A stretch of 64,000 bases of DNA, taken from NCBI RefSeq assembly GCF_001435235.1, contig NZ_AZGB01000003.1, forward strand, positions 62,001 through 126,000, read 5' to 3'. Each line of letters starts with the position of its first letter. Position 1 is the stretch's first letter. The notes beneath the pieces are model-generated. The model saw only the letters and a list, made by a program, of their open reading frames with translations. It did no database searches and was not told the origin of the DNA. Source of the DNA: Liquorilactobacillus ghanensis DSM 18630. GTDB lineage: Bacteria > Bacillota > Bacilli > Lactobacillales > Lactobacillaceae. Made by a program: the position numbers and the translations under genes. Shown in pieces: positions 32,192 through 41,897 of the stretch.

Positions 32192-32935
32192 ATGCAAACA
32201 CCAAAAAGAGATGTAAAACTACCTGAGTGGTATTTAAGACGCCAAAATCCAGTATATGGCTGGTTTAGAAGGCATTTTAGCGGTAATTGGGTCACTAATT
32301 ATCTAATTGGAATTTCGATTGTCGTTTATTTGATTGAGTTTTTTTTGAGCGGCAGCTTTAACATTAGCGGTCGCGTTTTAGAAATTATGGGAGGCCGTTG
32401 GAATCCTGATTTAATGGCTGGTGAATGGTGGCGTTTATTTACGCCGATTTTCTTGCATGTTACGGTCTATCATATTGCTTTTAATATGGCAGCATTGTAT
32501 TATGCCGGTTCACTGGTCGAAGAAATTTACGGTCATTTTAAATTTTTGCTGATTTATCTGTTTACCGGATTTACCGGTAATTTATTAAGTGCACTGTTTA
32601 AACCAAATGTTATATCAGCAGGAGCATCCACTTCATTGTTTGGTTTGTTTGCAGTATTAGCACTGATGCAAGTTGTCCGCGGTTTTCGTCATCAATTTGC
32701 AGAAATCAGCCGCACTGCGACCACGTTGATTGTTGCCAATTTAATTTTTAACTTGTTTACACCGGGAGTGGATATTGCGGGGCACATCGGTGGGCTGATT
32801 GGCGGGGCAATTTCAGTTTTGCTATGGACCCCAGCTGATGTGCGTAAGCATTATCTGCATAATATATTAGGAACCGCAGTTGCTTTGGTGGTGATCGTGG
32901 GAACTTGTCTATGGTTTACCGGCGGCCTTTACTAA
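32192..32935 (+). CDS. Rhomboid-family intramembrane serine protease
   Basis: The 247-residue protein has six to seven predicted spans. The catalytic dyad is S146 in GASTSLFG and H198 in DIAGHIGG, and HIAFNMAALY supplies the conserved His/Asn of span 2. These residues are all those needed for activity. The start is ATG 32192, after AAAGGAATT; an open frame reaches back to 32147 through the murI terminator. Substrates are unknown. Its 3' end faces the APC permease gene across a shared terminator. Confidence 0.93.
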   Translation: MQTPKRDVKLPEWYLRRQNPVYGWFRRHFSGNWVTNYLIGISIVVYLIEFFLSGSFNISGRVLEIMGGRWNPDLMAGEWWRLFTPIFLHVTVYHIAFNMAALYYAGSLVEEIYGHFKFLLIYLFTGFTGNLLSALFKPNVISAGASTSLFGLFAVLALMQVVRGFRHQFAEISRTATTLIVANLIFNLFTPGVDIAGHIGGLIGGAISVLLWTPADVRKHYLHNILGTAVALVVIVGTCLWFTGGLY

Positions 32936-33026
32936 GGGTTGATTTTCTTAGTGGCAGTACTGTTAAATGGGGTTAATTTATTTTATTTATTGAAAAAATC
33001 ATATCAAGTTGAAAAAACTACCAAAT

Positions 33027-33082
33027 AAAAAAATCGTTTGCATTCGCTGACCAGCTGATCAGTCAACGCAAACGATTTTTTG
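33027..33082. terminator. Bidirectional terminator between rhomboid and APC permease genes
   Basis: AAAAAAATCGTTTGC and GCAAACGATTTTTTG form a strong stem with T runs on both strands, between convergent genes. Confidence 0.9.
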
Positions 33083-33088
33083 TTGGAA

Positions 33089-34540
33089 TTAATTTTCTTC
33101 AGAAATTTGTTGCCGATTTTCTAAACGTGCCAGCAATGGCATGATCAAACCAACTCCAAATAAAACGAAGACGGAGAAGAGATTCATCAATAGCTGGTGA
33201 TCATAGGCAGCTGTTCCAAATTTTACATCTTGTGGGATGAAACTCATTAGCGCACAAACAAAGGAAAAGATGAAACACCAAGTGCCGACTGCAATTGCAG
33301 CGGCTTTGTTTTTGATAAAAACAAATGACGAATGGAAACGTTCGGATTGCCAGCGAACGGCAATAAAGGCTACAAAAATCCAGCAGTTTTTGAAAGGAAA
33401 GACGATTCCATTCAAATTCAGCAGCCAATTAAAAATAGCGTTAATATTTGGCAAAGTTCCGCTCATTAACAATAAGAATAGGCACAAGCCGCTAGTCAGA
33501 ACGTAACTATGCAACGGCCGACCATTTTTATTGCGTTTGCTTAACCAGTGCGGCATAAAACTGGCCGCGGTATCACCGGCTATCACCCAACTGGCGGCAT
33601 CTAATAAGACTGCCAACTGAGCCATCATATAAATAGCTTGGACGACAGTAAAGATGTATAACAACACATTCCCCATCCCTAAACGCTGTCCCAGCAATTG
33701 GAAAGCATAATAAGATCCATTCATTTTCAAATCATGCGGTAAATGATTGGCATTGAAGAAGATAGCCAGTGAAAAAGTCCCAAAAACGGTTAAAAAGGCA
33801 GTCATGAACGCTACCAGCCACATAGCTTTGGGAAAGTCCCGGTTCGGATTGCGCATCTTGATTAGATAAGGAGCAACCAACTCTGCACCGCAAACCGCAA
33901 ACATTAATAAACCGGTTGTTGAAAAATATTGCAGACTGAAATGTGGGATAAACGAGCTTAGATTGAAAGGATGAGTGGCGATCTGTCCACCATGAGCCAA
34001 TGAATAACCGGTCATAATTACAAATAAGACGGTCATTAAAAACATTGCGCCACCGCCGATAGTTGCCATAACCTCCATTGAACGTTTGAAGAAGTTCTGC
34101 AATAAAATAAAAATCAGAATAATAACAAAAGTTAATAACCCGAAAGTAAAATTCGACATGCGCTGACCTAATGAATTATCGCCTAAAACCAACCAACTGA
34201 AAGAAACAATTACCGAGTTGGCGACATCAACAATATAAGGTAGACTGGCTGCCCAGTACATCCAAGCAGTCCAATAGCCTAAAGTATCATTAGTACTGTG
34301 ACGTACCCACGATGAAAGGCCGCCGTCTTCTTGACCGGTAAAAGTTGCTCCTAGTTGACTGACCGACATTTCATAGGGAATTACGAAGGCAAAAACCATA
34401 AAGACCCAAGTGAAAACAACTGAGAGTCCCTGGTTTTGCAAGGGATAGAGAATATCATCAAAGCCGATTATGGTCACAAAATCTAAAAAGGCGATGACCG
34501 GCCAGCTGATAAAATGTTTTTTTGTAAGTGAATTTTCCAT
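33089..34540 (-). CDS. APC-superfamily amino acid permease
   Basis: The 483-residue protein has about 12 predicted membrane spans. Span 1 carries the sequence FVTIIGFDDILYP in place of the usual GxG unwound helix of the family. EDGGLSSWV, which follows, is the conserved loop of the glutamate/GABA antiporter branch (EEGGIYSWV). Related to GadC- or YjeM-type carriers; the substrate cannot be told. TAGGAGGAAAT precedes the ATG. It is divergent from the GntR gene, with 227 bases between them. Confidence 0.85.
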   Translation of the reverse strand: MENSLTKKHFISWPVIAFLDFVTIIGFDDILYPLQNQGLSVVFTWVFMVFAFVIPYEMSVSQLGATFTGQEDGGLSSWVRHSTNDTLGYWTAWMYWAASLPYIVDVANSVIVSFSWLVLGDNSLGQRMSNFTFGLLTFVIILIFILLQNFFKRSMEVMATIGGGAMFLMTVLFVIMTGYSLAHGGQIATHPFNLSSFIPHFSLQYFSTTGLLMFAVCGAELVAPYLIKMRNPNRDFPKAMWLVAFMTAFLTVFGTFSLAIFFNANHLPHDLKMNGSYYAFQLLGQRLGMGNVLLYIFTVVQAIYMMAQLAVLLDAASWVIAGDTAASFMPHWLSKRNKNGRPLHSYVLTSGLCLFLLLMSGTLPNINAIFNWLLNLNGIVFPFKNCWIFVAFIAVRWQSERFHSSFVFIKNKAAAIAVGTWCFIFSFVCALMSFIPQDVKFGTAAYDHQLLMNLFSVFVLFGVGLIMPLLARLENRQQISEEN

Positions 34541-34741
34541 ATTTCCTCCTAAATAAATTAATCCGCTGCGCGACTGGCGGTTTTATTTGGGGGTTTGCAA
34601 TGGAGCCAAACTATTTGCGACTGCATTTTTTCTCGCTTTCTATAAAAAAGGTCACTGCCCATTGTAAAAATAAAGTTTCGTAAATGCAAATTTTTATTTA
34701 ATATCTGCTTGTCAGCTCCATTGTCTTAGTGTAGTATATAG

Positions 34742-34756
34742 GTATCACAGTGATAC
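34742..34756 (+). promoter_or_regulatory. Palindromic operator of the gntR-type gene
   Basis: GTATCACAGTGATAC has 7-bp perfect arms around one base. It lies just after a likely -10 (TATATA) and 11 bases before the start codon, so autorepression is inferred. The adjacent GTG 34750 lies within it and is not a plausible start. Confidence 0.7.
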
Positions 34757-34767
34757 AAGGATTGAAG

Positions 34768-35142
34768 GTGGAAATTACGAAGTTTAAAGCCAATTTGCCG
34801 ATTTATCTGCAAGTTAGTGATCTGCTGGCTGAACGAATTATTCGGGGGAGTTATCCGGTCAACAGCAAGGTACCTTCAGTTAGGGAATTAGCTGAAGAAT
34901 TGACGACTAATCCGCGAACAATTCAAAATGCTTTGAAAGAGTTGATCGATGCTCAAATATTAATTACGCGGCGGGGACAAGGCAACTTCGTAACAGCTGA
35001 CCGTAGTAAAATTGTTGAGCTGAAACAACAGCGGGTTAAGCAAAAAACAGCTGAATATCTTGATAGCCTGCAGCCATTTTTAAGTTGGAATGAAATTATC
35101 ACGGCAGTAGAAAAAGAAATTGCCAAAAGGAGGGAGCAATAA
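34768..35142 (+). CDS. GntR-family regulator, YtrA subfamily
   Basis: The 124-residue regulator has only the winged helix-turn-helix (LPIYLQVSDLLAERIIRGSYPVNSKVPSVRELAEEL, then TTNPRTIQNAL) and a short dimerisation tail, as in YtrA of Bacillus. The start is GTG 34768, preceded by AAGGA and by the operator. The five genes after it encode two ABC exporters with an adaptor. In Bacillus, the ytr operon responds to wall-targeting antibiotics; the same here is inference. Confidence 0.92.
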   Translation: MEITKFKANLPIYLQVSDLLAERIIRGSYPVNSKVPSVRELAEELTTNPRTIQNALKELIDAQILITRRGQGNFVTADRSKIVELKQQRVKQKTAEYLDSLQPFLSWNEIITAVEKEIAKRREQ

Positions 35143-35144
35143 CG

Positions 35145-35846
35145 ATGTCAGCACAAGGGTTAGAATTACAGCATGTTGGTTATAAAAAAATGACAAAGGT
35201 TATTTTAAATGATATCAGCGTCAAAATTCCGTTGGGGCGGTTAGTTGTTTTATTAGGTGAAAATGGGGTTGGTAAAACAACTTTGATGCGAGTTATCAGT
35301 GATTTAAATAAGGGGTATCAGGGGAAAGTCTGTTTGAATGGGGTCAGCGATGAACGACGGAAAAGTTTAATTTCTTTTTCAGATAATCTAAGCAGTTTTC
35401 GTTCCAAAATATCATTGAATGACGTTATTGCTTTTTATCAGCAGGGCTATCCAGATTTTGATCTTCAACGGGTTAATGAATTACTGAACTTTATGCGGAT
35501 TGATCCTTTACAACGATTGGGGAGTTTGTCTAAAGGTAACCGTGAAAAATTTGTAATTGCATTGACATTAGCTCGACGAACCAGATTGTATTTGCTGGAT
35601 GAACCTTTGAGCGGGGTTGATATTTTCAGCCGTGATAAGATTATTTCTAGTCTGGTTAAATGGATCGATAATGATTCGCTGTTGCTGATCTCGACCCATC
35701 ATCTAAGCGAATTGGAACAAGTAATTGATGATGTACTGATTTTAAAAGATCAGACAATGTTGGAATATCGGAATGTTGAAGATATTCGCCAGCAAGAGGG
35801 TTTAAGCGTTGAAGAATATTACCGACAGACTTATCTAGAACATTAA
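35145..35846 (+). CDS. ABC transporter ATP-binding protein (YtrB-like)
   Basis: The 233-residue ATPase has the Walker A GENGVGKTT near residue 39, the signature SLSKGNREK near residue 126, and Walker B RLYLLDEPLSG near residue 145. The signature is LSKG in place of LSGG, which occurs in this subfamily. AGGAGGGAG precedes the ATG, two bases after the gntR stop. It presumably energises the permease encoded next. Confidence 0.93.
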   Translation: MSAQGLELQHVGYKKMTKVILNDISVKIPLGRLVVLLGENGVGKTTLMRVISDLNKGYQGKVCLNGVSDERRKSLISFSDNLSSFRSKISLNDVIAFYQQGYPDFDLQRVNELLNFMRIDPLQRLGSLSKGNREKFVIALTLARRTRLYLLDEPLSGVDIFSRDKIISSLVKWIDNDSLLLISTHHLSELEQVIDDVLILKDQTMLEYRNVEDIRQQEGLSVEEYYRQTYLEH

Positions 35847-35862
35847 CAAGGGGGCGAAAGAA

Positions 35863-36607
35863 TTGCTGTCAAACAGAAAAAATATACGGTTTGTTATTTA
35901 AGGATGCTTTACAGGATTTTCGTTTATTGGGGGTAGCTGGTCTGGCGATCAGTTTGTTTTGGCCATTGGGGATGCTGCTCAAACTGGGGGTCAATCGTAG
36001 TTTTTGGACAAGTTTTGCCATTGGGGAAACTGTAATTGCTTTTATCTTATTAGGCATCGGTTTTATCTGTTTATTTGCCAGCATCAATCAGGTTTGGTTG
36101 AGTAATCGATTTCGCTTGCTGCCGGCCAGTACTTCACAGTTATATTTCAGCAATCTACTGATGAAAACAGCTGGCTTTTTACTGATTATCGGCTTGCTGG
36201 CACTGATTGATTTTGCCTTATCCGGCCTAATTTTAAGAAATTGGCTGATGACGCCGATCGAATTTCAGCGGGCAATCAGCAAAGCCACATTTTCAATGAC
36301 GGATGTTATGAATGTCGTTGTAAGTTTTGTAGACGCGATGGTTTCGCTGATTGTTGAATTAACTTTCCTATTGATTTTGACAGAGACACTGGAAAACTTC
36401 GTTGCAGAAAAATATCAACGACTAGTCGGAGTAGTTAGTTTTATAGTTTTACTATTTTTATTTTCATTTGTTGATGAAAAAATCAGTAATTTAATTTCAA
36501 ATGATATAGTTAGCGTTACTAGTGTCTTATTTGATGCAGTAGTGGTAATTCTCTGCATTTGGGCAAGTATATATTTATTAAAAAATTGGGTGGAGAGCCG
36601 TAAGTAG
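35863..36607 (+). pseudogene. ABC permease (YtrC-type), start region likely frame-disrupted
   Basis: A 238-residue frame from TTG 35891 encodes a polytopic protein of six spans, consistent with the membrane partner of the preceding ATPase. TTG 35891 has no ribosome binding site. TTG 35863 has AAGGGGGCG eight bases upstream, but its frame stops at 35899. Losing one A from the A6 tract at 35877-35882 would fuse MLSNRKIYG to LLFKDALQDFR in frame. I infer a one-base change, slippage, or sequencing error. Otherwise the frame is intact to 36607. If ribosomes use TTG 35891 the protein lacks only about ten residues and could still work. Confidence 0.55.
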
Positions 36608-36634
36608 TTTTAAGCATCTTGGGGGATGAAACGA

Positions 36635-37681
36635 TTGAGAAAGAATAAGAAAAAATTAGGAATTATCGCGGTAATTGTTGTTATTTTTATTGGATTGATT
36701 GTGGCAGGAGTTAAACTGCACCATCATCCAACGACAAGTGCCAAAAAGATTTATCGAACAATTAAATTACAACAGCAAGAACCGCTGACCTTGATGGGGA
36801 AGGTTGCGGCTAGTAAAACACAAATTTTGCAGAATCCAGTTGGTAAGGTGCAGCAAGTCGAGGTGCAAAATGGACAGACGGTTACGCAAGGGCAGGAGCT
36901 TCTAACGACTTACAGTGATTCGGCTCACCAAGCAGTTACCAGCCAACAGCAAGAAATCAATAAACTGCAGCGGAATTTGAATTCGGCTAATAGCCAAGTC
37001 AAGCAGCTGCAGCAGCAATTGGCAGCAACTGATACAAGTGATGACGGCTATAATGATTTAAAGCAGCAGTTGACGCAGGCCCAAGATACTGTTTCGGATA
37101 CGCAAGCTGAATTAACGAGTTCTAATCAGAAGCTGCAGCAGCTTAATAATAAAGTTAATGGTACTTTGAAGGCACCTTATAACGGTGTGATTGATCTCAG
37201 TTATACACCAACCGGGACACCGCAGATCAAATTACAAGCAGCTGACTTGCAGGCTACCAGTCAAGTTTCCGAGTATAATTATGCCAAATTAAATCCGGGC
37301 ACCAAAATTCAAATCACGGCTGTAGCAACTAAAGAAAAAACAACTACTGAAGTTGCTTATCTGTCAAAAACAGCAGCTGCTGACAGTACCAAAAATGAAG
37401 CCAAGTATCAATTCACAGCACCAGTTTCTGGTAAATACATGGATGGGCAGACGATTAAGATTGCTGTTGCGCAAACTGGTATTCGGATTCCCACTTCAGC
37501 AATTTATCACGGCAAGGTTTTTGTTACTAACCAACATAAAGTCAGTCAAGTTATCAGTGTCAGCGGCTTGCGCCAAGATGGCTATTTAACTACTGATAAT
37601 AATGATTTGAAGGGACAGACGATCATTACGAATCCCGATGCGCATTTGAAACAGGGAAGTAAGGTAGCTGCCGATGATTAA
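36635..37681 (+). CDS. HlyD/MacA-type efflux adaptor protein
   Basis: The 348-residue protein has one N-terminal membrane span (about residues 9-27) and an extracellular part. A coiled-coil rich in Gln and Leu (about 85-170) separates the two halves of a lipoyl domain (VGKVQQVEVQNGQTVTQGQEL; LKAPYNGVIDL). This is the adaptor of MacB-type exporters. GGGGG is nine bases before TTG 36635; the in-frame ATG 36626 touches the same site and is less likely. It overlaps the following ATPase gene by eight bases. Confidence 0.9.
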   Translation: MRKNKKKLGIIAVIVVIFIGLIVAGVKLHHHPTTSAKKIYRTIKLQQQEPLTLMGKVAASKTQILQNPVGKVQQVEVQNGQTVTQGQELLTTYSDSAHQAVTSQQQEINKLQRNLNSANSQVKQLQQQLAATDTSDDGYNDLKQQLTQAQDTVSDTQAELTSSNQKLQQLNNKVNGTLKAPYNGVIDLSYTPTGTPQIKLQAADLQATSQVSEYNYAKLNPGTKIQITAVATKEKTTTEVAYLSKTAAADSTKNEAKYQFTAPVSGKYMDGQTIKIAVAQTGIRIPTSAIYHGKVFVTNQHKVSQVISVSGLRQDGYLTTDNNDLKGQTIITNPDAHLKQGSKVAADD

Positions 37682-38363
37682 ACTCGAAAATATTAATAAA
37701 TATTATCAGCAAGGCGGCAACCAATATCATATTTTGAAGGATATTAATTTAACGATTGGTCAAGGGGAGTTTGTTTCGATTATGGGGCAGTCAGGAGCTG
37801 GAAAATCCACCTTGATTAATATTATCGGTTTTTTGGATGATCAGTTTGAAGGCAGTTATTATTATTTGAATCAGCCGATTCATGATTATACACGACGTGA
37901 TTTTTCCAAATTGCGTAATCAAAATGTTGGCTTCGTATTTCAAAATTTCAAACTAATTAAGAATTTAACGATCGCCGAAAATATTGCCTTGCCATTGCTA
38001 TATGCCGGTCAAAAACGCAAATTGATCAAAAAACAAATTGTTCAAGCTTTGACAGCGGTCGGGTTGCCGGCTAGTGAGCATAAAAAACCGACCAATTTAT
38101 CTGGTGGGCAGCAGCAGCGTGTTTCGATTGCCCGGGCAATTATTACCCAACCAAAATTTTTGATTGCTGATGAACCGACCGGAGCTTTAGATAGTCAAAC
38201 CTCAAAAGAAATTATGGCACTTTTTAAACGCTTGAATCAGCAAAATAATACGACAATTATTATGGTAACGCATGATCGCAAAGTAGCTGCTCAGGGGGAG
38301 CGGTTGATCCAGATTTTGGATGGCAAGATTATATCTGATGAAAAGATTGGGGTGAAGGCCTAA
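37674..38363 (+). CDS. ABC transporter ATP-binding protein (MacB/LolD-type)
   Basis: The 229-residue ATPase has Walker [10 protein letters not shown] near residue 38, the signature LSGGQQQRV near residue 143, and Walker [13 protein letters not shown] near residue 162. The FVFQNFKLI segment is typical of the MacB/LolD export group. Its ATG lies in the end of the adaptor gene, and its stop overlaps the permease start by one base, so all three are coupled. Confidence 0.95.
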   Translation: MIKLENINKYYQQGGNQYHILKDINLTIGQGEFVSIMGQSGAGKSTLINIIGFLDDQFEGSYYYLNQPIHDYTRRDFSKLRNQNVGFVFQNFKLIKNLTIAENIALPLLYAGQKRKLIKKQIVQALTAVGLPASEHKKPTNLSGGQQQRVSIARAIITQPKFLIADEPTGALDSQTSKEIMALFKRLNQQNNTTIIMVTHDRKVAAQGERLIQILDGKIISDEKIGVKA

Positions 38364-39538
38364 TGCAGTTTTGGGAGCTATTCAAGACCTCATGGCTTTC
38401 CTTGCGAACTAATCCGCGCCGCAGTTTATTGACGATCTTTGGAATTGTTGTTGGAATTGCCGCGGTAATTACGATTATATCGTTAGGAAATGGTGTTAAG
38501 AAGAAAATGCTGAGCGAGCTGCAGGCAACTTCGACTGGTAAACAAACCACTGAAATTGATTATTACAGCAATAATTCAACAGCAGCCATGGGTTTTAATC
38601 ATCAAGATCTTGAAAAAATCAAGGGCAAGTTTAGTAAGGTAGCCAATATTAAAGTTAATAACCCAGTCCATCGTGTTACTACCACCGCATTGGTCGGCAA
38701 TCAAGCTGCAAATACGCGGATAACTTTGCTGAAGAAACCGGCAGCTGATTTTAAATTGTTAGCTGGTCGAAAAATTACGGCAGATGATCTGGCAGTAGCA
38801 AATCCAGTAGCACTGATCAGTGAAAAAACAGCTAAAAAACAGTATGGCTCCAGCAGCAATGCTTTAGGAACAGCTGTTGAGATCAAACATATTTCTTACC
38901 GAGTAGTGGGAGTGTATCGTTCGAATAAGAGTCGTTATAAGGTCAGCTTTTTACTGCCCAAACGCGTCTTTTATCAGCAAAATACGCTTGATAACGGCAA
39001 TACTATAAAAATGACTTTCAATCACGGGGCTAATGTTTCACAGGAAAGCAAGCAAGTTGTCAAATACTTAAAAAAACACGGTTCGCAACACAAACAGGGA
39101 AGTTATGAATATTTTGATATTGGTTCAATGCTCAAAAGCGTTGCTAAGGTAATTGATGCCTTAACTGTCTTTATCAGTGCGATTGCTGGAATCTCGTTAT
39201 TTATTGCTGGAATCGGCGTAATGAATATGATGTATACCTCGGTTGCTGAGCGAACGCAAGAAATTGGGATTCGCCTGGCTGTCGGAGCGCAACCGCGAAC
39301 GATTATGCTGCAATTTCTGCTGGAAGCAGTTATGCTGACGGTAACCGGTGGCTTGTTGGGATTTTTACTCGGAGTCGGATTAGCTAAAGGTATTTCTTTG
39401 GCTTTACCTTTTAAGGCAGTTGTGACATTTAGTTCATTTTTACTGGCTTTTGGTGTTTCGGCACTGGTAGGAATTTTATTCGGACTTTTGCCGGCAAAAC
39501 AAGCTGCAAATAAAAACTTAATCGACATTTTACGTTAA
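38363..39538 (+). CDS. MacB-type ABC permease (FtsX domain)
   Basis: The 391-residue protein has an N-terminal span (about 18-40), a large extracellular MacB-PCD domain (about 45-255), and three C-terminal spans of the FtsX domain (GIGVMNMMYTSVAERTQEIGIRLAVGA is diagnostic). With the adaptor and ATPase it forms a tripartite exporter suited to peptides or lipophilic drugs. The last gene of the cluster; a terminator follows. Confidence 0.94.
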   Translation: MQFWELFKTSWLSLRTNPRRSLLTIFGIVVGIAAVITIISLGNGVKKKMLSELQATSTGKQTTEIDYYSNNSTAAMGFNHQDLEKIKGKFSKVANIKVNNPVHRVTTTALVGNQAANTRITLLKKPAADFKLLAGRKITADDLAVANPVALISEKTAKKQYGSSSNALGTAVEIKHISYRVVGVYRSNKSRYKVSFLLPKRVFYQQNTLDNGNTIKMTFNHGANVSQESKQVVKYLKKHGSQHKQGSYEYFDIGSMLKSVAKVIDALTVFISAIAGISLFIAGIGVMNMMYTSVAERTQEIGIRLAVGAQPRTIMLQFLLEAVMLTVTGGLLGFLLGVGLAKGISLALPFKAVVTFSSFLLAFGVSALVGILFGLLPAKQAANKNLIDILR

Positions 39539-39551
39539 AAAAGCGTTTAAT

Positions 39552-39577
39552 AAAATCCCGTTTTTTGGGATTTTTTT
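39552..39577 (+). terminator. Terminator of the gntR/ABC cluster
   Basis: AAAATCCC and GGGATTTT around a 7-base loop, then a T run. Confidence 0.85.
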
Positions 39578-39721
39578 GTTATACTGACTTGACAGCATGA
39601 GCCGCAGAATAGCACTTTTAAAAACTTTAATACAATCCACAAAAATAATTTCCCATTAAATTAGCTATATTTAAGGGTTGATTTTTTAAAGCTAAAGTAA
39701 TAAACTGCCAATAAAGGTTGT

Positions 39722-39760
39722 TTTTACTTTTATTTTTCCATAATAAAAGTAAAATATACT
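39722..39760 (+). promoter_or_regulatory. Long palindrome at the promoter of the NAD salvage operon
   Basis: TTTTACTTTTATT (39722-39734) and AATAAAAGTAAAA (39742-39754) are perfect 13-bp arms around TTTCCAT. TATACT (39755-39760) directly after can be a -10 box. A third copy, TACTTTTAAT, follows at 39757. The NrtR protein encoded in the operon is the natural candidate to bind here. Confidence 0.6.
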
Positions 39761-39788
39761 TTTAATTTATGTGAGAGAAGGTCTTTTT

Positions 39789-40973
39789 TTGGAAAGTGGC
39801 AAACAACTCAAGAAATTTGCATTCTTTTCGTTTTTAATTATCGGCACGGCTTGGATGTTTGATGCGCTGGATGTCGGTTTACTATCCTTTATTATGCCGC
39901 TAGTTCATCAAGCTTGGAAATTAACCAATTCACAGACAGGATTGATTAGTTCAGTCAGTACAATTGGCATGATTTGCGGTGGATTTTATTTTGGTCGCTT
40001 AGCTGATCGCATCGGTCGGAAGCGGACATTGATTATTAGTCTTTTGACTTTTTCATTAGGTAATTTGGTTTTAGCCGCGGCGAACGGTTTTGTTTATTTT
40101 TTAATAGTTCGTTTTTTTGTTGGAATGGGACTTGGCGGAGAGCTGCCGGTTGCTGCAACTTATATCGCTGATCTTTACCATGATACAAAACGTTCGCAAA
40201 TGCTGATTTTGGCCGATAGCTTTTGGGCAGTCGGTTGGCTGCTGGCTTCTTTCTTGTCATTTGCGTTCAGTGCATCTTTAGGTTGGCGAGGATTATTGAT
40301 TATAACTGCATTTGCTGGGTTCTTCGCTTTGATGATCAGAAAAAACATTCAAGAAATTAATGAACCGGTTAAACAAAAAACTTTTTTTGTCCAGACTTTG
40401 CGAAAAAATTTTAATAGTTGGACGGCATTCTTATGGATAGCTTGGTTAACAGTAATGTTCAGTTATTATGGAATGTTTATGTGGCTGCCTAGTATTATGC
40501 TTGATCGCGGCAACAGTGTAATTGCCAGTTTTGGTTATACGACAATTATGGTAGTTGCACAATTGCCGGGATATTTTGCAGCTGCTTGGCTGGCAGGAAA
40601 GATCAAAACCAAATATGTTTTTGCAATTTATATGGCCGGAACAGCTGTTGGAGCAGTTCTGTTTGGTCAAGCGAGCAGTTCTGTAGCAGTTGTCATAGCG
40701 GGATGTATTTTATCATTCTTTAATTTAGGAGCATATGGAGCAATCATTGCTTTGACACCATCGCTATATGCATCAACTGTTCGGGGCACGATGACGGGAG
40801 CCGCTCAAGCTATTGGGCGTATTGGTGCAGTTATTGGACCGTTGTTTGTGGGAATTTTGATCGATCATCAAATTAAAATTGCAGTTATTTTCGGAATTTT
40901 TATGGCTGCTCTATTAGTTGGTGCCGTGGCAGTTTTAATGCTGCCGGCAGTCGATTCCAAGGAAGTGAAATAA
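39789..40973 (+). CDS. MFS transporter, NAD-precursor uptake candidate
   Basis: The 394-residue carrier has 12 predicted spans and the MFS loop motif GRLADRIGRKRT between spans 2 and 3. The second sequence FDALDVGLLSF near residue 30 is typical of the aromatic acid:H+ symporter branch that includes the niacin carrier NiaP. The start is TTG 39789, with GAGAGAAGG before it; GTG 39771 lies at the expected transcription start. The stop abuts nadC, so its substrate is likely nicotinate or quinolinate; this is inference from context. Confidence 0.8.
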   Translation: MESGKQLKKFAFFSFLIIGTAWMFDALDVGLLSFIMPLVHQAWKLTNSQTGLISSVSTIGMICGGFYFGRLADRIGRKRTLIISLLTFSLGNLVLAAANGFVYFLIVRFFVGMGLGGELPVAATYIADLYHDTKRSQMLILADSFWAVGWLLASFLSFAFSASLGWRGLLIITAFAGFFALMIRKNIQEINEPVKQKTFFVQTLRKNFNSWTAFLWIAWLTVMFSYYGMFMWLPSIMLDRGNSVIASFGYTTIMVVAQLPGYFAAAWLAGKIKTKYVFAIYMAGTAVGAVLFGQASSSVAVVIAGCILSFFNLGAYGAIIALTPSLYASTVRGTMTGAAQAIGRIGAVIGPLFVGILIDHQIKIAVIFGIFMAALLVGAVAVLMLPAVDSKEVK

Positions 40974-41816
40974 ATGCTGAATCAATTCTTGATTAAACAA
41001 AGAATCAGCGAATTTTTAAAAGAAGATCTTGAATTTGGCGATTTGAGTACAGCACCTTGGATCGATCAACCAGTCAGCGGTTATTTTATTGCCAAACAAG
41101 CTGGAATAATCTGTGGCCAGCAGATACCGCAAATTGCTTACGATCAACTAGGGAAAGCTGATTATTTGCCGCTTGTCAAAGATGGTCAACAAGTAACTAA
41201 AGGGATGCAGCTTGGAAAAGTGACAGGAACAGCAGCTACAGTTTTTGCTGGTGAACGCGTTATTTTGAATTTGTTGCAGCATTTAAGTGGAATTGCCGGG
41301 AAAACAGCGGGAATGGTTAAGCGATTAGCTGACGATTCGATCAAGCTAGTTGATACGCGTAAAACAACTCCCGGATTACGCTTGTTTGAAAAGTATGCCG
41401 TAACAGTTGGGGGAGGATATAATCATCGTTTTGGCTTAACTGGTGGAATAATGCTGAAAGATAATCATTTAGCTTTAGCCGGAGGTCCAACCGCAGCGAT
41501 TGCAGCTGCTAAACGTTGGGCGGGACCGCTGACACCGATTGAAGTCGAAGTGGAAAATCGGCAGCAGTTGTTGGCAGCTATTAACCAGAAACCGGATGTA
41601 ATTATGTTTGATAATCAAACGCCGGCAATGATCGCAGAGTGGCAAAAATTAGTTCCGGCGGGAATTTTAACCGAAGCATCAGGTGGCATAACTGACGAAA
41701 ATATTGCCCAATATCATGGCTGTGGAGTTGATTTTATCTCCAGCGGCAGTTTAACCAATGATGTAAAACCATTAGATATCAGTTTTTTGCTGGATGGAGC
41801 AATTAAGAATTCTTGA
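40974..41816 (+). CDS. nadC: Quinolinate (nicotinate-nucleotide) phosphoribosyltransferase
   Basis: The 280-residue enzyme turns quinolinate and PRPP into nicotinate mononucleotide and CO2. The motif LVDTRKTTPGLR near residue 122, the GGGYNHRFGL block, and IEVEVEN near residue 189 are diagnostic. nadA and nadB, which make quinolinate, are not nearby. The ATG directly follows the MFS stop; AAGGAAG is the ribosome binding site. Confidence 0.94.
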   Translation: MLNQFLIKQRISEFLKEDLEFGDLSTAPWIDQPVSGYFIAKQAGIICGQQIPQIAYDQLGKADYLPLVKDGQQVTKGMQLGKVTGTAATVFAGERVILNLLQHLSGIAGKTAGMVKRLADDSIKLVDTRKTTPGLRLFEKYAVTVGGGYNHRFGLTGGIMLKDNHLALAGGPTAAIAAAKRWAGPLTPIEVEVENRQQLLAAINQKPDVIMFDNQTPAMIAEWQKLVPAGILTEASGGITDENIAQYHGCGVDFISSGSLTNDVKPLDISFLLDGAIKNS

Positions 41817-41897
41817 TGGTTTCTGTTGTTGACTGCTGAGCCAGCTATTTTCTGCGCTATAATTATTAGTAACAAATGAAAAATAGGTGGTTAATAA

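Noticed and set aside
32080-32295. 71-codon minus-strand frame over the rhomboid start
   Set aside because: It overlaps the murI terminator and the rhomboid N-terminus and has no start signal.
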